Part shown: positions 18,816 through 28,176 of the stretch, piece by piece
How the letters are laid out: every line of letters starts with the position of its first letter
Position numbering within the stretch: the stretch's first letter is position 1
Origin: Sulfitobacter sp. F26204
Lineage (GTDB): Bacteria; Pseudomonadota; Alphaproteobacteria; Rhodobacterales; Rhodobacteraceae
Direction of reading: 5' to 3'
Length of the DNA: 64,000 bases
Assembly: GCF_026410305.1 (NCBI RefSeq)
Contig: NZ_JAPMLQ010000002.1
Span: 434,001 to 498,000 of the forward strand
Notes under the pieces: generated by a model
Seen by the model: the letters and a program-made list of their open reading frames with translations, nothing else
The model's database searches: none
Told to the model about the DNA's origin: nothing
Translations under genes and position numbers: made by a program

Positions 18816-19617
18816 TCAAGAGCCATCAACTGGCTTAGAGGCGTTCTGACTCATCAAGTTTAATCTATCGCGAAAGGCACGAATATCAGCTTGATGGCCA
18901 ATATGAGAAATACTCTTTGGTCTGATGCATAGCCCTCGTTCAGCGACTTGAAGCACGCCGTCATGGCCTCTTACTCCCCACATCAATTTCCCCAATAGAC
19001 CTACAAGTACAGTGCCAACCTTATCTTTATCAGGCTCGTTAGCTACGAACCGGAACGCCCCCACTACGATGTCTGTTATTGATGAAAGATGTGAGTGATT
19101 TGTTCCTGTGTTATCGATTGAAACGATGTGCTCCAATCGTTTCCTAGTTTCTTTGAATTCCATTCCGAACTGGAAAATCTCTCTGAAATACTGAAGCTGC
19201 TTAAAGTCAGTGGTTTGATCGAAAAATGCTATCCCTCCAACCTTTCCATTTTCCCGCAAGAATTGGTCAAACTTCAACAATAATGTGTTCGTGCCGAATT
19301 TCATTCGATCGCTATGTTCTTGGCCCTTTGCTATCGCGTGTGGGACGACATAGCAGCAAATTTTGCAACCTTGATCTCCCGCAAGTCTGAGAACCTCGTT
19401 CTTAATTTCGGCGTGAGCTGAACGCTCGACAATTTTTGGGTTTGGTGCTCGGGTTAGATTTTAAATCGTCTGCGTCTTCGAAACCATACTTTTTCCGCAA
19501 GTCGGCTATGCCACGATGTAGATTAAGGACCTTGTCGGTATCATAGAAAACACCTGCAAAAACTATGAACTGCTTTGAGCCGTCTTGGTCAGCCTCGTCC
19601 GCAACCATCAGATACAA
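18816..19617 (-). pseudogene. DUF3800 protein gene broken by a one-base frameshift
   Basis: The N-terminal part runs from a TTG at 19617 (LMVADEADQDG, FIVFAGVFYD) to about 19452 and reaches a stop at 19402. The other part continues in the next frame without stops from about 19460 down to 18816 (NLTRAPNPKIVERSAHAEIK, then KFGTNTLLLKFDQFL). Removing one A from the run in GATTTAAAATC near 19455 joins them into about 266 codons with DUF3800 layout: an acidic DE motif at the N-terminus, a helical middle and a C-terminal resolvase-like region. It is visibly more AT-rich than both neighbours. It could be a real mutation, an assembly error or, less likely, frameshifting. Confidence 0.7.
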
Positions 19618-19629
19618 TACAGGCCCCCC

Positions 19630-21591
19630 TCAAACATCCAGTTCCTCCATATCCGCAAACTTCGCGTTCTCCTGAATGTACTGGAACCGCAACTCCGGCT
19701 TCTTCCCCATCAGCCGCTCTACCAGATCACCGGTCTCGCCGGGTACATCCTCCTGCACTGACACGCGGATCAGCTTGCGTGTGGCGGGGTCCATGGTGGT
19801 TTCTTTCAGGTCCTTCGCGTCCATCTCGCCCAGCCCCTTGAAACGTTGCAAGTCGATCTTGCCCTTGCCGCCCAGGCCTTTTTCCAGCCAGTAGTCCTTC
19901 TCTGCGTCATCGGCGACATAAAGCCGCTTGGCCCCCTGTGTCAGGCGGAACAGCGGCGGGCAGGCGAGGTAGAGGTGGCCGCCATCAATCAATGGCCGCA
20001 TCTGGGTGAAAAAGAATGTCATCAGCAAAGCGGCGATATGCGCACCGTCGACATCGGCATCGGTCATGATGATGATCTTGTCATAGCGCAGATCATCAAG
20101 GTTGAATTTGGTGCCCATGCCTACGCCCAGGGCCTCGCACAGGTCATTGATTTCGGCATTTGTCGTCAACTTGTTTGACGCCGCCCCCAGCACGTTAAGG
20201 ATCTTGCCTTTCAGGGGCAACAGCGCCTGCGTCTTGCGATCGCGCGCGCCCTTGCCAGACCCCCCCGCGGAATCGCCCTCCACGATGAATAATTCCGTGC
20301 CGACGCGGTCCTTTGAGGTGCAGTCGGTCAGCTTGCCGGGCAGGCGGAGCTTCTTGGTTGCGGATTTGCGTGCGGTTTCCTTTTCCTGACGCCGGCGCAG
20401 GCGTTCCTCGGCCCGCAGCACCAGAAAATCAAGGATCGCACCGGCGGATTTGGTGTCGGAGGCCAGCCAGTTGTCAAAGTGGTCGCGCACCGCGTTTTCC
20501 ACCATGCGTTGCGCTTCGACCGTGGCCAGTCGGTCCTTGGTTTGGCCCACAAATTCCGGCTCTCGGATAAAGCAGGAGACCAGCGCGCAGCCCCCTGTAA
20601 TCAGGTCCTCGCGGGTGATCGTGCCCGCCTTGCGGTTGCCTGCCAGTTCGCCATACGCCTTGATGCCCTTGAGGATCGCGGCCCAAAAACCGGCCTCATG
20701 GGTGCCGCCCTCGGGCGTGGGGATGGTGTTGCAATAGGATTGGATAAATCCGTCCCGCGAGGGGGTCCAGTTGATCGCCCATTCCACCTTGCCCGGCGTG
20801 TTGAACTTGTCCTTGAAGTCAACCATGCCTGCAAAGGGTTCTTCGGCATAAGCCATTGCACTGCCAAGGCTTTCCTTCAGATAATCCGACAGGCCACCGG
20901 GAAAATGGAACTTGGCCTCTAGCGGTGTATCGCCGTCATTCTGCGCGGTTTTCCAACGGATTTCGATGCCCGAGAACAAATAGGCCTTGGAGCGGGCCAT
21001 CGCAAACAAACGCGCCGGTTTCAACCGCAAGGGACCAAAGATTTCTGCATCCGGATGAAAGGTGACGGAGGTGCCGCGCCGGTTGGGGGCGGCCCCGACC
21101 TTTTCCAGCGGCCCCTGCGGAATCCCGCGCGAAAATTCCATTGCGAATAATTCACGGTTGCGCGCCACTTCGACGCGCAGATGGTCTGACAGGGCATTCA
21201 CAACCGAGGATCCGACCCCGTGCAGACCGCCCGAGGTCTCATAGGAATCGCCCGAGAATTTGCCACCTGCGTTCAGGGTGCAAAAGATGATTTCAAGCGC
21301 GGATTTGGACGGATCCTTCGGGTGCGGTCCTGTGGGAATGCCGCGCCCGTTGTCCCGCACGGTGACATGGCCGTTTTCGTGCAATTCAAGCTCGATCCAT
21401 GTGGCATGACCTGCCACTGCTTCGTCCATCGAGTTGTCAATGATTTCGGCGACCATGTGATGCAGGGCGCGGTCGTCCTTGCCACCGATATACATGCCGG
21501 GACGCAGGCGAACATGCTCCATATCCTCCAGCACTTCGATAGAAGAAGCGTCATAGTCACTGGGGTCTTGGCCGGACAAAAGATCGGTCAT
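19630..21591 (-). CDS. parE: DNA topoisomerase IV subunit B
   Basis: A 653-residue type IIA topoisomerase ATPase subunit that decatenates daughter chromosomes with ParC. The GHKL ATPase motifs are present (EIIDNSMDEA, DNGRGIPTG, GLHGVGSSVVNALS). The Toprim domain has ELFIVEGDSAGGSGKGARD and the metal-binding DADVDGAHIAALL. It matches ParE rather than GyrB by the short insert content, RDRKTQALLPLKGKILNV and length below 700. parC is not in the window. Confidence 0.93.
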   Translation of the reverse strand: MTDLLSGQDPSDYDASSIEVLEDMEHVRLRPGMYIGGKDDRALHHMVAEIIDNSMDEAVAGHATWIELELHENGHVTVRDNGRGIPTGPHPKDPSKSALEIIFCTLNAGGKFSGDSYETSGGLHGVGSSVVNALSDHLRVEVARNRELFAMEFSRGIPQGPLEKVGAAPNRRGTSVTFHPDAEIFGPLRLKPARLFAMARSKAYLFSGIEIRWKTAQNDGDTPLEAKFHFPGGLSDYLKESLGSAMAYAEEPFAGMVDFKDKFNTPGKVEWAINWTPSRDGFIQSYCNTIPTPEGGTHEAGFWAAILKGIKAYGELAGNRKAGTITREDLITGGCALVSCFIREPEFVGQTKDRLATVEAQRMVENAVRDHFDNWLASDTKSAGAILDFLVLRAEERLRRRQEKETARKSATKKLRLPGKLTDCTSKDRVGTELFIVEGDSAGGSGKGARDRKTQALLPLKGKILNVLGAASNKLTTNAEINDLCEALGVGMGTKFNLDDLRYDKIIIMTDADVDGAHIAALLMTFFFTQMRPLIDGGHLYLACPPLFRLTQGAKRLYVADDAEKDYWLEKGLGGKGKIDLQRFKGLGEMDAKDLKETTMDPATRKLIRVSVQEDVPGETGDLVERLMGKKPELRFQYIQENAKFADMEELDV

Positions 21592-21850
21592 TAAATCGCC
21601 TGTATGTTATTGCTCACCGTCGTCTGGGATTATGTCAGAGCGCGCAGCCATGGGAAAGGGGGACAAGGGTGATCCCGTCAGGGAGTTTCCGGGGGTTTCC
21701 AGCACGGTTCCAACCTTAACAGCGCTTTGAATACTGCGGCTTTCCAGAGCCTGATCAAACTGCGTAGAGGATCCATTAACTAAATTCGGGCTACTTCTGA
21801 GCGATGGATGTTCAAGATCTCCAGATTTCTATCGCCGGAAAGGTTGCTCA

Positions 21851-23308
21851 TTGTCGTTGATCGAAAAGTACCGGCTTGCTTTCGGGATCTCACCCGTTCC
21901 AATGCTTCTGGTTGCGCAGGACGGCAAGATATTGTTGGCCAATGCCGATTTCGAAGCGCTTTTTGAATATGATCTGGATGAATTGACGGGCATGGATGTC
22001 GAGGTGCTGATGCCTGTACGCCATCGCAACCATCAGGCGGCGCTGCACAGTGCCTATGTACAGGCTTTCACGCAACGGCACCCGGGGACCAGCCGCGATC
22101 TGCATGGGGTGACGAAAACCGGGGCCTTGATCCCGCTCGAACTCAACCTCGAATATATATCCGAAGGCAGCGAAACCATGATGCTTGTCGTGGCCATTGA
22201 TCTGCGTCATCGCAAGTTTCACGAGGAATTGTTGCACAGTGCCATGGATGCTGCCGCCAGCGCCATGATCATGGTCAATGAACGGGGGGAGATTGTCTTT
22301 GTGAACCGCTCCGCCACCTCGCTGTTCGGATATGAAGAAAACGACATGCTTGGCCAACGGGTTGAAATGCTGGTCCCCAAGGAATTCCAGCGTGTGCATC
22401 AGATCTATAGCGGCAATTTTATGGACAACAGGACGGCCCGTGCCATGGGACTGGGACGCGATCTTTATGCCTGCCGTCAGGACGGCAGCCGTTTCCCTGT
22501 CGAAATCGTGCTGACCCCGGTGGATGCGCCAACGGGGAAAATGGTGATGAGCACCATCGTTGATCTTACCGAACGCTTTGCTGCAGCCAAGGCCGTGGCG
22601 CAAAAGAACGCGGAATTGGCCGCGTTGAACATCGAGCTTTCGCATTATGCCTATAGTGCCAGTCATGATCTCAAGGCTCCCTTGCTATCCATCACCGGCC
22701 TGTTGAGCCTGAGCATCGAAGCGATGGAAGAAGGACAGATTGATGAGCTGCGTGAAAATCTGACCCGGGCCATCGAAATCAGCCGCCGCAGCGCACATAA
22801 GGTCGAAGGGGTGTTGCAAATCGCGCGTGTCGGCCGTGATGGCATGCCGAAAACGCCAGTGTTGCTTGAACCGACGATTCAGGAAATCTGGCTGGATCTG
22901 ACCGGAGGCAACAGCCGCGCCAGGCTTGCATTGGATTTGCGGCACAGGGATCCGGTGGTGACCGAACTGCCGACCCTGAAAGTGATCATCGAAAACATGC
23001 TGTCCAACGCATTGCGCTATGTTGACACGGCAAAATGCGAACATCTGATAGGTATCACCAGCACAACAGAGGGCGGCCATGTCCGCATCACCATTTCAGA
23101 CAATGGAATCGGCATCCCCGCCAGAAATGTGCAACAGGTTTTTCAGATGTTCAAAAGGCTGGATGAACGCAGCGGCGACGGCTTGGGGCTTTCATTGGTC
23201 CAGAAACAGATTGAACGGTTGGGAGGACGGATTGCAGTGGAAAGCACTGAAGGAGAGGGCACAAGATTCACCTTTACCCTGCCTTCGGAGGAGAACGGGC
23301 ATGTGTAG
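21851..23308 (+). CDS. PAS-PAS sensor histidine kinase
   Basis: A 485-residue kinase. Two PAS domains (about residues 5-115 and 128-245) are followed by a short coiled linker, an H box with His272 in SASHDLKAPLLS, and a HATPase domain with the N box (IIENMLSNALRYV), G1 (SDNGIGIPA) and G2 (SGDGLGLSLV). There is no membrane segment, so it should sense a cytosolic signal. No in-frame ATG precedes it; TTG 21851 with GGAAAGG eight bases upstream is the best start. It overlaps the receiver gene by 8 bases, so the pair is probably a phosphorelay. Confidence 0.9.
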   Translation: MSLIEKYRLAFGISPVPMLLVAQDGKILLANADFEALFEYDLDELTGMDVEVLMPVRHRNHQAALHSAYVQAFTQRHPGTSRDLHGVTKTGALIPLELNLEYISEGSETMMLVVAIDLRHRKFHEELLHSAMDAAASAMIMVNERGEIVFVNRSATSLFGYEENDMLGQRVEMLVPKEFQRVHQIYSGNFMDNRTARAMGLGRDLYACRQDGSRFPVEIVLTPVDAPTGKMVMSTIVDLTERFAAAKAVAQKNAELAALNIELSHYAYSASHDLKAPLLSITGLLSLSIEAMEEGQIDELRENLTRAIEISRRSAHKVEGVLQIARVGRDGMPKTPVLLEPTIQEIWLDLTGGNSRARLALDLRHRDPVVTELPTLKVIIENMLSNALRYVDTAKCEHLIGITSTTEGGHVRITISDNGIGIPARNVQQVFQMFKRLDERSGDGLGLSLVQKQIERLGGRIAVESTEGEGTRFTFTLPSEENGHV

Positions 23309-23714
23309 GGTTTCCGTCATGATCGTCGATGATAACGAAGCCGACCGTTTCATCGTCAGAAAAAGACTATCGAAAGCCGGCGTATTCGAAGAGCTGCGTG
23401 AAGCCACCAATGGGGAGGAATTCCTGCAAAAGGTGTCGCGCGATGCAGGAGAATTGCATGTCGCGGATCCACCACTGGTTATCCTGATGGACGTCAACAT
23501 GCCGCGCATGGATGGGTTTCAAACCATTGAGGAATTACAGCGTCGCGTCGCGAAGGGTACAGCACATGCCTGCGTGGTTGTCATGATGTTCACCTCGTCC
23601 AGCAACCCTGAAGATCTGGCGCGGGCCGAACAGATCGACATTGTCAAAGGCTATCTTCATAAGCCCCTGGAAAAAGAGGGGGTGGAGAAGATACTGGAAA
23701 TCTATCATTCCTGA
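23301..23714 (+). CDS. Single-domain response regulator (CheY/Rcp1-like)
   Basis: A 137-residue receiver without an output domain. The acidic pair is Asp10-Asp11, the phosphoacceptor is Asp64 (LMDVNMPRMDG) and the conserved Lys is Lys121 (YLHKPL). The start codon lies within the end of the kinase gene. The insert between the helix and Asp64 and the overall length resemble the Rcp1-type receivers that pair with phytochrome and PAS kinases. With no output domain it must act by protein contact or pass phosphate on. Confidence 0.9.
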   Translation: MCRVSVMIVDDNEADRFIVRKRLSKAGVFEELREATNGEEFLQKVSRDAGELHVADPPLVILMDVNMPRMDGFQTIEELQRRVAKGTAHACVVVMMFTSSSNPEDLARAEQIDIVKGYLHKPLEKEGVEKILEIYHS

Positions 23715-23901
23715 CATTTCGCAATCATGCCATTGCATCCGCAGCGATTTGGGACAGGTGCGAAACCGATGTTTCTTTGAATCAGGTTTTACCCTGTACT
23801 GGATCGGCCATGGTTTGTGCATGCGGTTTAGGGCAGACTTTGCCCATGCGCCGCGTCAGGCGCGAAACTGCCCGTTTCCTCCAGATCAGAAAGCCACCGA
23901 T

Positions 23902-24510
23902 ATGCCCTGGATCAAAACCATCCCCTTTGACGCCGCCACAGGCAAACTACAGGCGCTCTACAAGCGTGTCACCGGACCTGGCAATAACGTCGACAACATC
24001 ATGATGATGCATTCCCTGCGCCCCCACAGCATGGAGGGACATATGGCGTTATACAAATATGTGCTACATCACCGCGACAATACCGTGCCAAAATGGTTTC
24101 TGGAAACGCTGGGCGTTTGGGTGTCTTCGCTGAATCACTGTGACTACTGCATCGCGCACCATTTTGCCGGTCTCAAACGCCTGATGCGCGATGATGCGCG
24201 TGCAGATGCCCTGCGGCATGCCATTGACGCGGGTGACATCGATGCTGCGCCGCTTGACGCGCGTGAGCAGGCGGCATTGACCTATGCAAGGAAGCTTACC
24301 ATCGCGCCGCAGGAGATGGTTGAGGGTGACGTGCAAAAGTTGCGCGCAGCAGGCTGGGATGATGGCGAGATACTTGAGATCAATCAGGTTTCTGCCTATT
24401 TCGCCTATGCCAATCGAACAGTGTTGGGGTTAGGTTGTTCCACCAGCGGTGACGTGATCGGCCTGAGCCCCGGCAATAACGATGACCCCGACGATTGGGG
24501 CCATGCCTAG
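23902..24510 (+). CDS. AhpD-like peroxidase-related protein
   Basis: A 202-residue carboxymuconolactone decarboxylase/AhpD-fold protein. The redox motif CxxCxxxH is present as Cys80, Cys83 and His87 (NHCDYCIAHH). Members of this 'peroxidase-related enzyme' group resemble AhpD, which reduces alkylhydroperoxide reductase via lipoamide, but their partners are mostly unknown. ATG 23902 starts the typical MPWIKTIPFD; longer in-frame starts would run through the 187-base gap after the receiver gene, which shows no gene of its own. Confidence 0.82.
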   Translation: MPWIKTIPFDAATGKLQALYKRVTGPGNNVDNIMMMHSLRPHSMEGHMALYKYVLHHRDNTVPKWFLETLGVWVSSLNHCDYCIAHHFAGLKRLMRDDARADALRHAIDAGDIDAAPLDAREQAALTYARKLTIAPQEMVEGDVQKLRAAGWDDGEILEINQVSAYFAYANRTVLGLGCSTSGDVIGLSPGNNDDPDDWGHA

Positions 24511-24528
24511 GGCGCTGTGCATCTGGTT

Positions 24529-25404
24529 TCAATCGACCCAACCCAGAATGGCATCTGCAACGGCCTGTGGTTTCTGGTGGTGCAGCCAGTGATCTGCTCC
24601 GGGGAACTCGACCCGGGTCAGATCCTTTGCAAATGCCTCAAGTCCCTCGGTCGCCTCGGGCAGCAATGCAGTGTCCTCGCGCCCCCAGATCAGCAAATGC
24701 CGACAGTGCACATGCAGCCTGTCCAGCGGCAAATCAGGCAGGGTCGCGGTCTCGCCGCTCTTGGGTACAACCAGCGGCGACGCACGATACCAATTGAGCA
24801 TGCCCCGCATCCTGCCCTCACGTCCCCATTCGCGTTTGTAGGCCGCAGCGGTCGCGGCATCAGACCAGGCGTGATCCATATTGGCCGAAAACAACGCGGT
24901 CAGTTTGGCGAAGTCATCTGCCATCAGCCTGTCCTCGGCACCTTCGGCACGAAGATAATGAATATATTGCGAGGCGTCGGTCTGTGGTCCCCCGGCCGCC
25001 AGTGCGCGTTGGAAAGGCACAGGATGCACGCCGTTCAGGATAATCAGATCTGACACCAGTTCGGGGCGGAACATGGCGAGCCCATAAGCCACTGCCGCCC
25101 CCCAATCATGTCCCAGAACATGCACCGGCCCTTCCCCGATCAATGTCGCCATATCACCGATGAGCCTTGAGGTGGCATAGGCAGAGACCTCGGAGGGGGC
25201 CCAGCTTTGACCAAAACCGCGCTGGTCGGGGGCAATACAATGAAAACGTTGCGAGAGCAGCGGGGCCAATTGCGCCCATGCCCCTCCGTATTCGGGAAAC
25301 CCGTGCAACAACAGAAGCCTGGGGAGGTCTTCATTCCCCCAGTGACGCACAAAAAACGGACGGCCATCCAGGTCCACAAACTCTGATTTTGGCTCGGTCA
25401 TCAC
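24529..25404 (-). CDS. Alpha/beta hydrolase, epoxide hydrolase or dehalogenase type
   Basis: A 291-residue hydrolase. The oxyanion loop is HGFPEYGGAW, and the nucleophile elbow is GHDWGAAVAYG with an Asp nucleophile, as in epoxide hydrolases and haloalkane dehalogenases rather than Ser esterases. The acid is probably in WGREDTALLPE and the His in GADHWLHHQ. The substrate is open. It lies 12 bases downstream of a LysR regulator gene on the same strand, which may control it. Confidence 0.87.
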   Translation of the reverse strand: MMTEPKSEFVDLDGRPFFVRHWGNEDLPRLLLLHGFPEYGGAWAQLAPLLSQRFHCIAPDQRGFGQSWAPSEVSAYATSRLIGDMATLIGEGPVHVLGHDWGAAVAYGLAMFRPELVSDLIILNGVHPVPFQRALAAGGPQTDASQYIHYLRAEGAEDRLMADDFAKLTALFSANMDHAWSDAATAAAYKREWGREGRMRGMLNWYRASPLVVPKSGETATLPDLPLDRLHVHCRHLLIWGREDTALLPEATEGLEAFAKDLTRVEFPGADHWLHHQKPQAVADAILGWVD

Positions 25405-25416
25405 GGCTCCTTTCGC

Positions 25417-26280
25417 CTACATCACGGCTGGCAGGTGGGTTTTCAGGTGGTCAAATACCCGTCTGATACGCGCCACATGGGCCTGATCTTCGTGGACCAC
25501 CAGCCAAATCGGCATCTTGTATGATATTTCGGGCAACACCCGCACCAACCCCAGTCGCGCAGCCAGTTTGGCCTGGCAAACGCCAACACCCAGACCCTCC
25601 ACAATATGTGCGATCTGCGCCAGAGGATCGTCACAGCGCACCACGAGGCAGCCAGGCGGCGCCACCCCGGCCGCGATCAATCCTGGCAGGATCAGATCCT
25701 CGCGGTCGTCGGCGATAAAGGGGATGGTGGTGATCTCTTCCACTGTTTGCGGCGCGGGGAAGCCCGGCGCGGCAAACAGGCCGATGTCAACCGGGGACAG
25801 GGATTGGGCTACCATCATCTGTTGGCGCGGCGGCGTAAACCGGATGGCAATGTCGGCGGCACGCTGGGCCAGGTTTTCCGCCTGATCGGTTGCGGCAATT
25901 TCAAATCTCAAACCGGGCGTGCGCGTGCGCAGGGTGGCCAGTACGGGTGGCAGGACATGGGTGGCAACGATGCGGCTGGTGGTGATACGTACAACGCCGC
26001 CCAGGGTATCGGCGGTGGTGGTCGCCGCGCGATGCATTGCGGCAGCCTGTTCCAGCACGGCTTGCGCCATCGGGTACAGGGTTTGTGCCAGCTCTGTCGG
26101 GGTCAACCCATTGGCGGCGCGCGTAAAAAGTGCCGCGCCGATGTCGGATTCGAGGGCTTCGATATGGCGGCGCACCGTGGGCTGGGCCAGCCTCAGCGCA
26201 CGTGCCGCCGCGCTGAGAGAGCCGTGACGCATCACAGCGTGAAAGGCGGGGATATGATCCATCGCAGGTACGCTCATCAA
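25417..26280 (-). CDS. LysR-family transcriptional regulator
   Basis: A 287-residue regulator with an N-terminal winged helix-turn-helix (FHAVMRHGSLSAAARALRLA, then QPTVRRHIEALE) and a periplasmic-binding-protein-like effector domain. Start options are 26280, 26277 or ATG 26262 (MDHIPAFHAV); the last gives the usual LysR N-terminus. It is divergent from the DUF4260 gene (about 90 bases) and upstream of the hydrolase, so either could be its target. The effector cannot be inferred. Confidence 0.88.
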   Translation of the reverse strand: MMSVPAMDHIPAFHAVMRHGSLSAAARALRLAQPTVRRHIEALESDIGAALFTRAANGLTPTELAQTLYPMAQAVLEQAAAMHRAATTTADTLGGVVRITTSRIVATHVLPPVLATLRTRTPGLRFEIAATDQAENLAQRAADIAIRFTPPRQQMMVAQSLSPVDIGLFAAPGFPAPQTVEEITTIPFIADDREDLILPGLIAAGVAPPGCLVVRCDDPLAQIAHIVEGLGVGVCQAKLAARLGLVRVLPEISYKMPIWLVVHEDQAHVARIRRVFDHLKTHLPAVM

Positions 26281-26369
26281 AATATGTTAGCTGACTGAAC
26301 TCAAATAGACAATTTCATTCGACCGATGGCTTTGCAAAGATGCCCCGTAAGTGCAAAAAGGACAGTCAC

Positions 26370-26759
26370 ATGACGGCATCACTCTCGACCCTGACACCCC
26401 ATCAAACCGGTCCCATTGCCCTGACGCTAAGAGCAGAGGGGCTGGTCATTGCATTCGCGGCACTGGCAGCGTTTTCCCAGACCTCCGCATCCTGGGTGCT
26501 GTGCGCAGTGCTCTTCTTTGCACCGGATCTGGCCATGATGGCCTATTTCGCAGGCAACCGGTACGGTGCATTCTGCTATAATCTGTTTCACAGCTATATT
26601 GGGCCGATCGTCTTGTTGGGCATATCGATGATAGCACAAACTTTGTGGCTTGCTCCCGTTGCTTTGGTCTGGATCGCCCACATCGGCTTTGACCGTGCGC
26701 TTGGGTATGGTTTGAAATATGGCTCGGGATTCAAACAAACCCATCTCGGACGGGTCTGA
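26370..26759 (+). CDS. DUF4260 membrane protein
   Basis: A 129-residue protein with about four transmembrane segments. The motif FFAPDLAMMAYFAGNRYGAFCYNLFHSY, read as PDLAMMAYFAGNRYGA followed by YNLFHSY, and the C-terminal HIGFDRALGYGLKY are typical of DUF4260, a family of unknown function. ATG 26370 has AAGGA seven bases upstream. Divergent from the LysR gene. The next gene, a MATE exporter, follows on the same strand after 42 bases. Confidence 0.8.
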   Translation: MTASLSTLTPHQTGPIALTLRAEGLVIAFAALAAFSQTSASWVLCAVLFFAPDLAMMAYFAGNRYGAFCYNLFHSYIGPIVLLGISMIAQTLWLAPVALVWIAHIGFDRALGYGLKYGSGFKQTHLGRV

Positions 26760-26801
26760 TCCCCTCTTTTCCTCTGCATCTTCCCGGCGTAAGGCTGAAG
26801 C

Positions 26802-28172
26802 ATGAGTATTCCCATGACCAAAAGCAGCCATGTTCGCGCCATTCTGACCCTTGGCCTCCCCTTGATCGGGGGGCATCTGGCGCAGATTGCGATTACCGTG
26901 ACCGATACGGTCATGGTGGGCTGGTATTCCATCGAAGGCCTGGCGGCGGTGACGCTGGCGGGCACCTATTTTTTCGTGCTGTTCATTTTCGGATCCGGCT
27001 TTGCTTTTGCGGTGATGCCCATGGTCGCCGCCTTTGCCGCCGAAGAAGACGAAGTCGCCATCCGTCGCACCACGCGCATGGGTTTGTGGTTGTCGCTGGC
27101 ATTTGGCGCTATTGCGCTGCCATTGTTGTTGTTTGCGCAACCCGTCTTGCGGCTTTTGGGGCAGGGCGAAGCGGTTGCACAACAGGCCGCATCCTATCTG
27201 TCGGTTGCGGGCTGGGGCATATTGCCGGCGCTTCTGGTGATGGTGCTGAAATCCTATCTGGCAGCGCTTGAACGGACGCAGGTGGTTTTGTGGATCACGC
27301 TACTGGCTGCAGCGGTGAATGCGCTGGCCAATTATGCCTTCATCTTCGGCAATTGGGGCGCGCCGGAACTGGGCGTTGTCGGTGCCGCCCTTGCCTCGCT
27401 CAGCACGCAAATCGTCTCGCTGGTGGGGGTAATCCTTTACATCCTGATTGTCGTGCCGCAACACCAGTTGTTTGTCCGTTTCTGGCGGGCGGATTGGCAA
27501 ATGCTGGCGCGGGTGTTCCGACTGGGCCTTCCAATCGGCCTGACCACCCTTAGCGAAGTAGGGTTGTTTGCCGCATCGGCAGTGATGATGGGCTGGCTGG
27601 GCACAATCCCGCTGGCGGCGCATGGGATTGTGATGCAGTTGGCGTCGATGACCTTCATGGTGCATCTGGGGTTCAGCAATGTGGCAACGATCCGTGCAGG
27701 CAATGCGCTGGGGCGTCGTGACGCGCCGCATATGGCACGTGGGGCATTGATCGTGACAGCAATGTCAATCGTGTTTGCCGCTGTCACCATTTGTATCTTT
27801 GTGATCTGGCCAGAACCGCTGATCCTCCTTTTCATGCAGAATGATGAACCTGCGCGCGCTGAAATTCTTGCTGTTGGCGTCGGCCTTCTGGCCGCTGCTG
27901 CACTGTTTCAATTGATGGATGGCACACAGGTCATTGCCCTGGGGTTGTTGCGTGGGGTGCAGGATACAACGGTGCCCATGTGGATGGCCGCGTTCAGCTA
28001 TTGGGTTGTTGGAGTCCCATGCTCCTACTTGCTGGGCTTTGTGCTGGGCTGGGACGGCATCGGCGTCTGGGCCGGTTTGGTAATCGGGTTGGGCGTGGCT
28101 GCTGTATTGCTGAATTTGCGGTTCTGGCGTGTGACAATGCCCGGGATGCAGCGGCTGCAGCAGCAAAGCTGA
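26802..28172 (+). CDS. MATE-family multidrug efflux transporter
   Basis: A 456-residue inner-membrane antiporter with about twelve hydrophobic segments in two similar halves. The first helix contains LTLGLPLIGGHLAQIAITVTD followed by TVMVGWYSIEGLAAV, the classical NorM-type start. Such proteins export cationic compounds in exchange for H+ or Na+. There is no nearby dedicated drug regulator except the LysR gene on the other strand. It ends four bases before the convergent hypothetical gene. Confidence 0.93.
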   Translation: MSIPMTKSSHVRAILTLGLPLIGGHLAQIAITVTDTVMVGWYSIEGLAAVTLAGTYFFVLFIFGSGFAFAVMPMVAAFAAEEDEVAIRRTTRMGLWLSLAFGAIALPLLLFAQPVLRLLGQGEAVAQQAASYLSVAGWGILPALLVMVLKSYLAALERTQVVLWITLLAAAVNALANYAFIFGNWGAPELGVVGAALASLSTQIVSLVGVILYILIVVPQHQLFVRFWRADWQMLARVFRLGLPIGLTTLSEVGLFAASAVMMGWLGTIPLAAHGIVMQLASMTFMVHLGFSNVATIRAGNALGRRDAPHMARGALIVTAMSIVFAAVTICIFVIWPEPLILLFMQNDEPARAEILAVGVGLLAAAALFQLMDGTQVIALGLLRGVQDTTVPMWMAAFSYWVVGVPCSYLLGFVLGWDGIGVWAGLVIGLGVAAVLLNLRFWRVTMPGMQRLQQQS

Positions 28173-28176
28173 CAGG

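Noticed and set aside
19447-19461. Programmed -1 frameshift at the T-TTA-AAA heptamer in the DUF3800 gene
   Set aside because: The -1 frame stops within two codons. The continuing frame is +1, so the slippery site does not explain the join.
24517-25053. A plus-strand open frame of 178 codons opposite the hydrolase gene
   Set aside because: Antisense shadow; low-complexity composition and no start signal.
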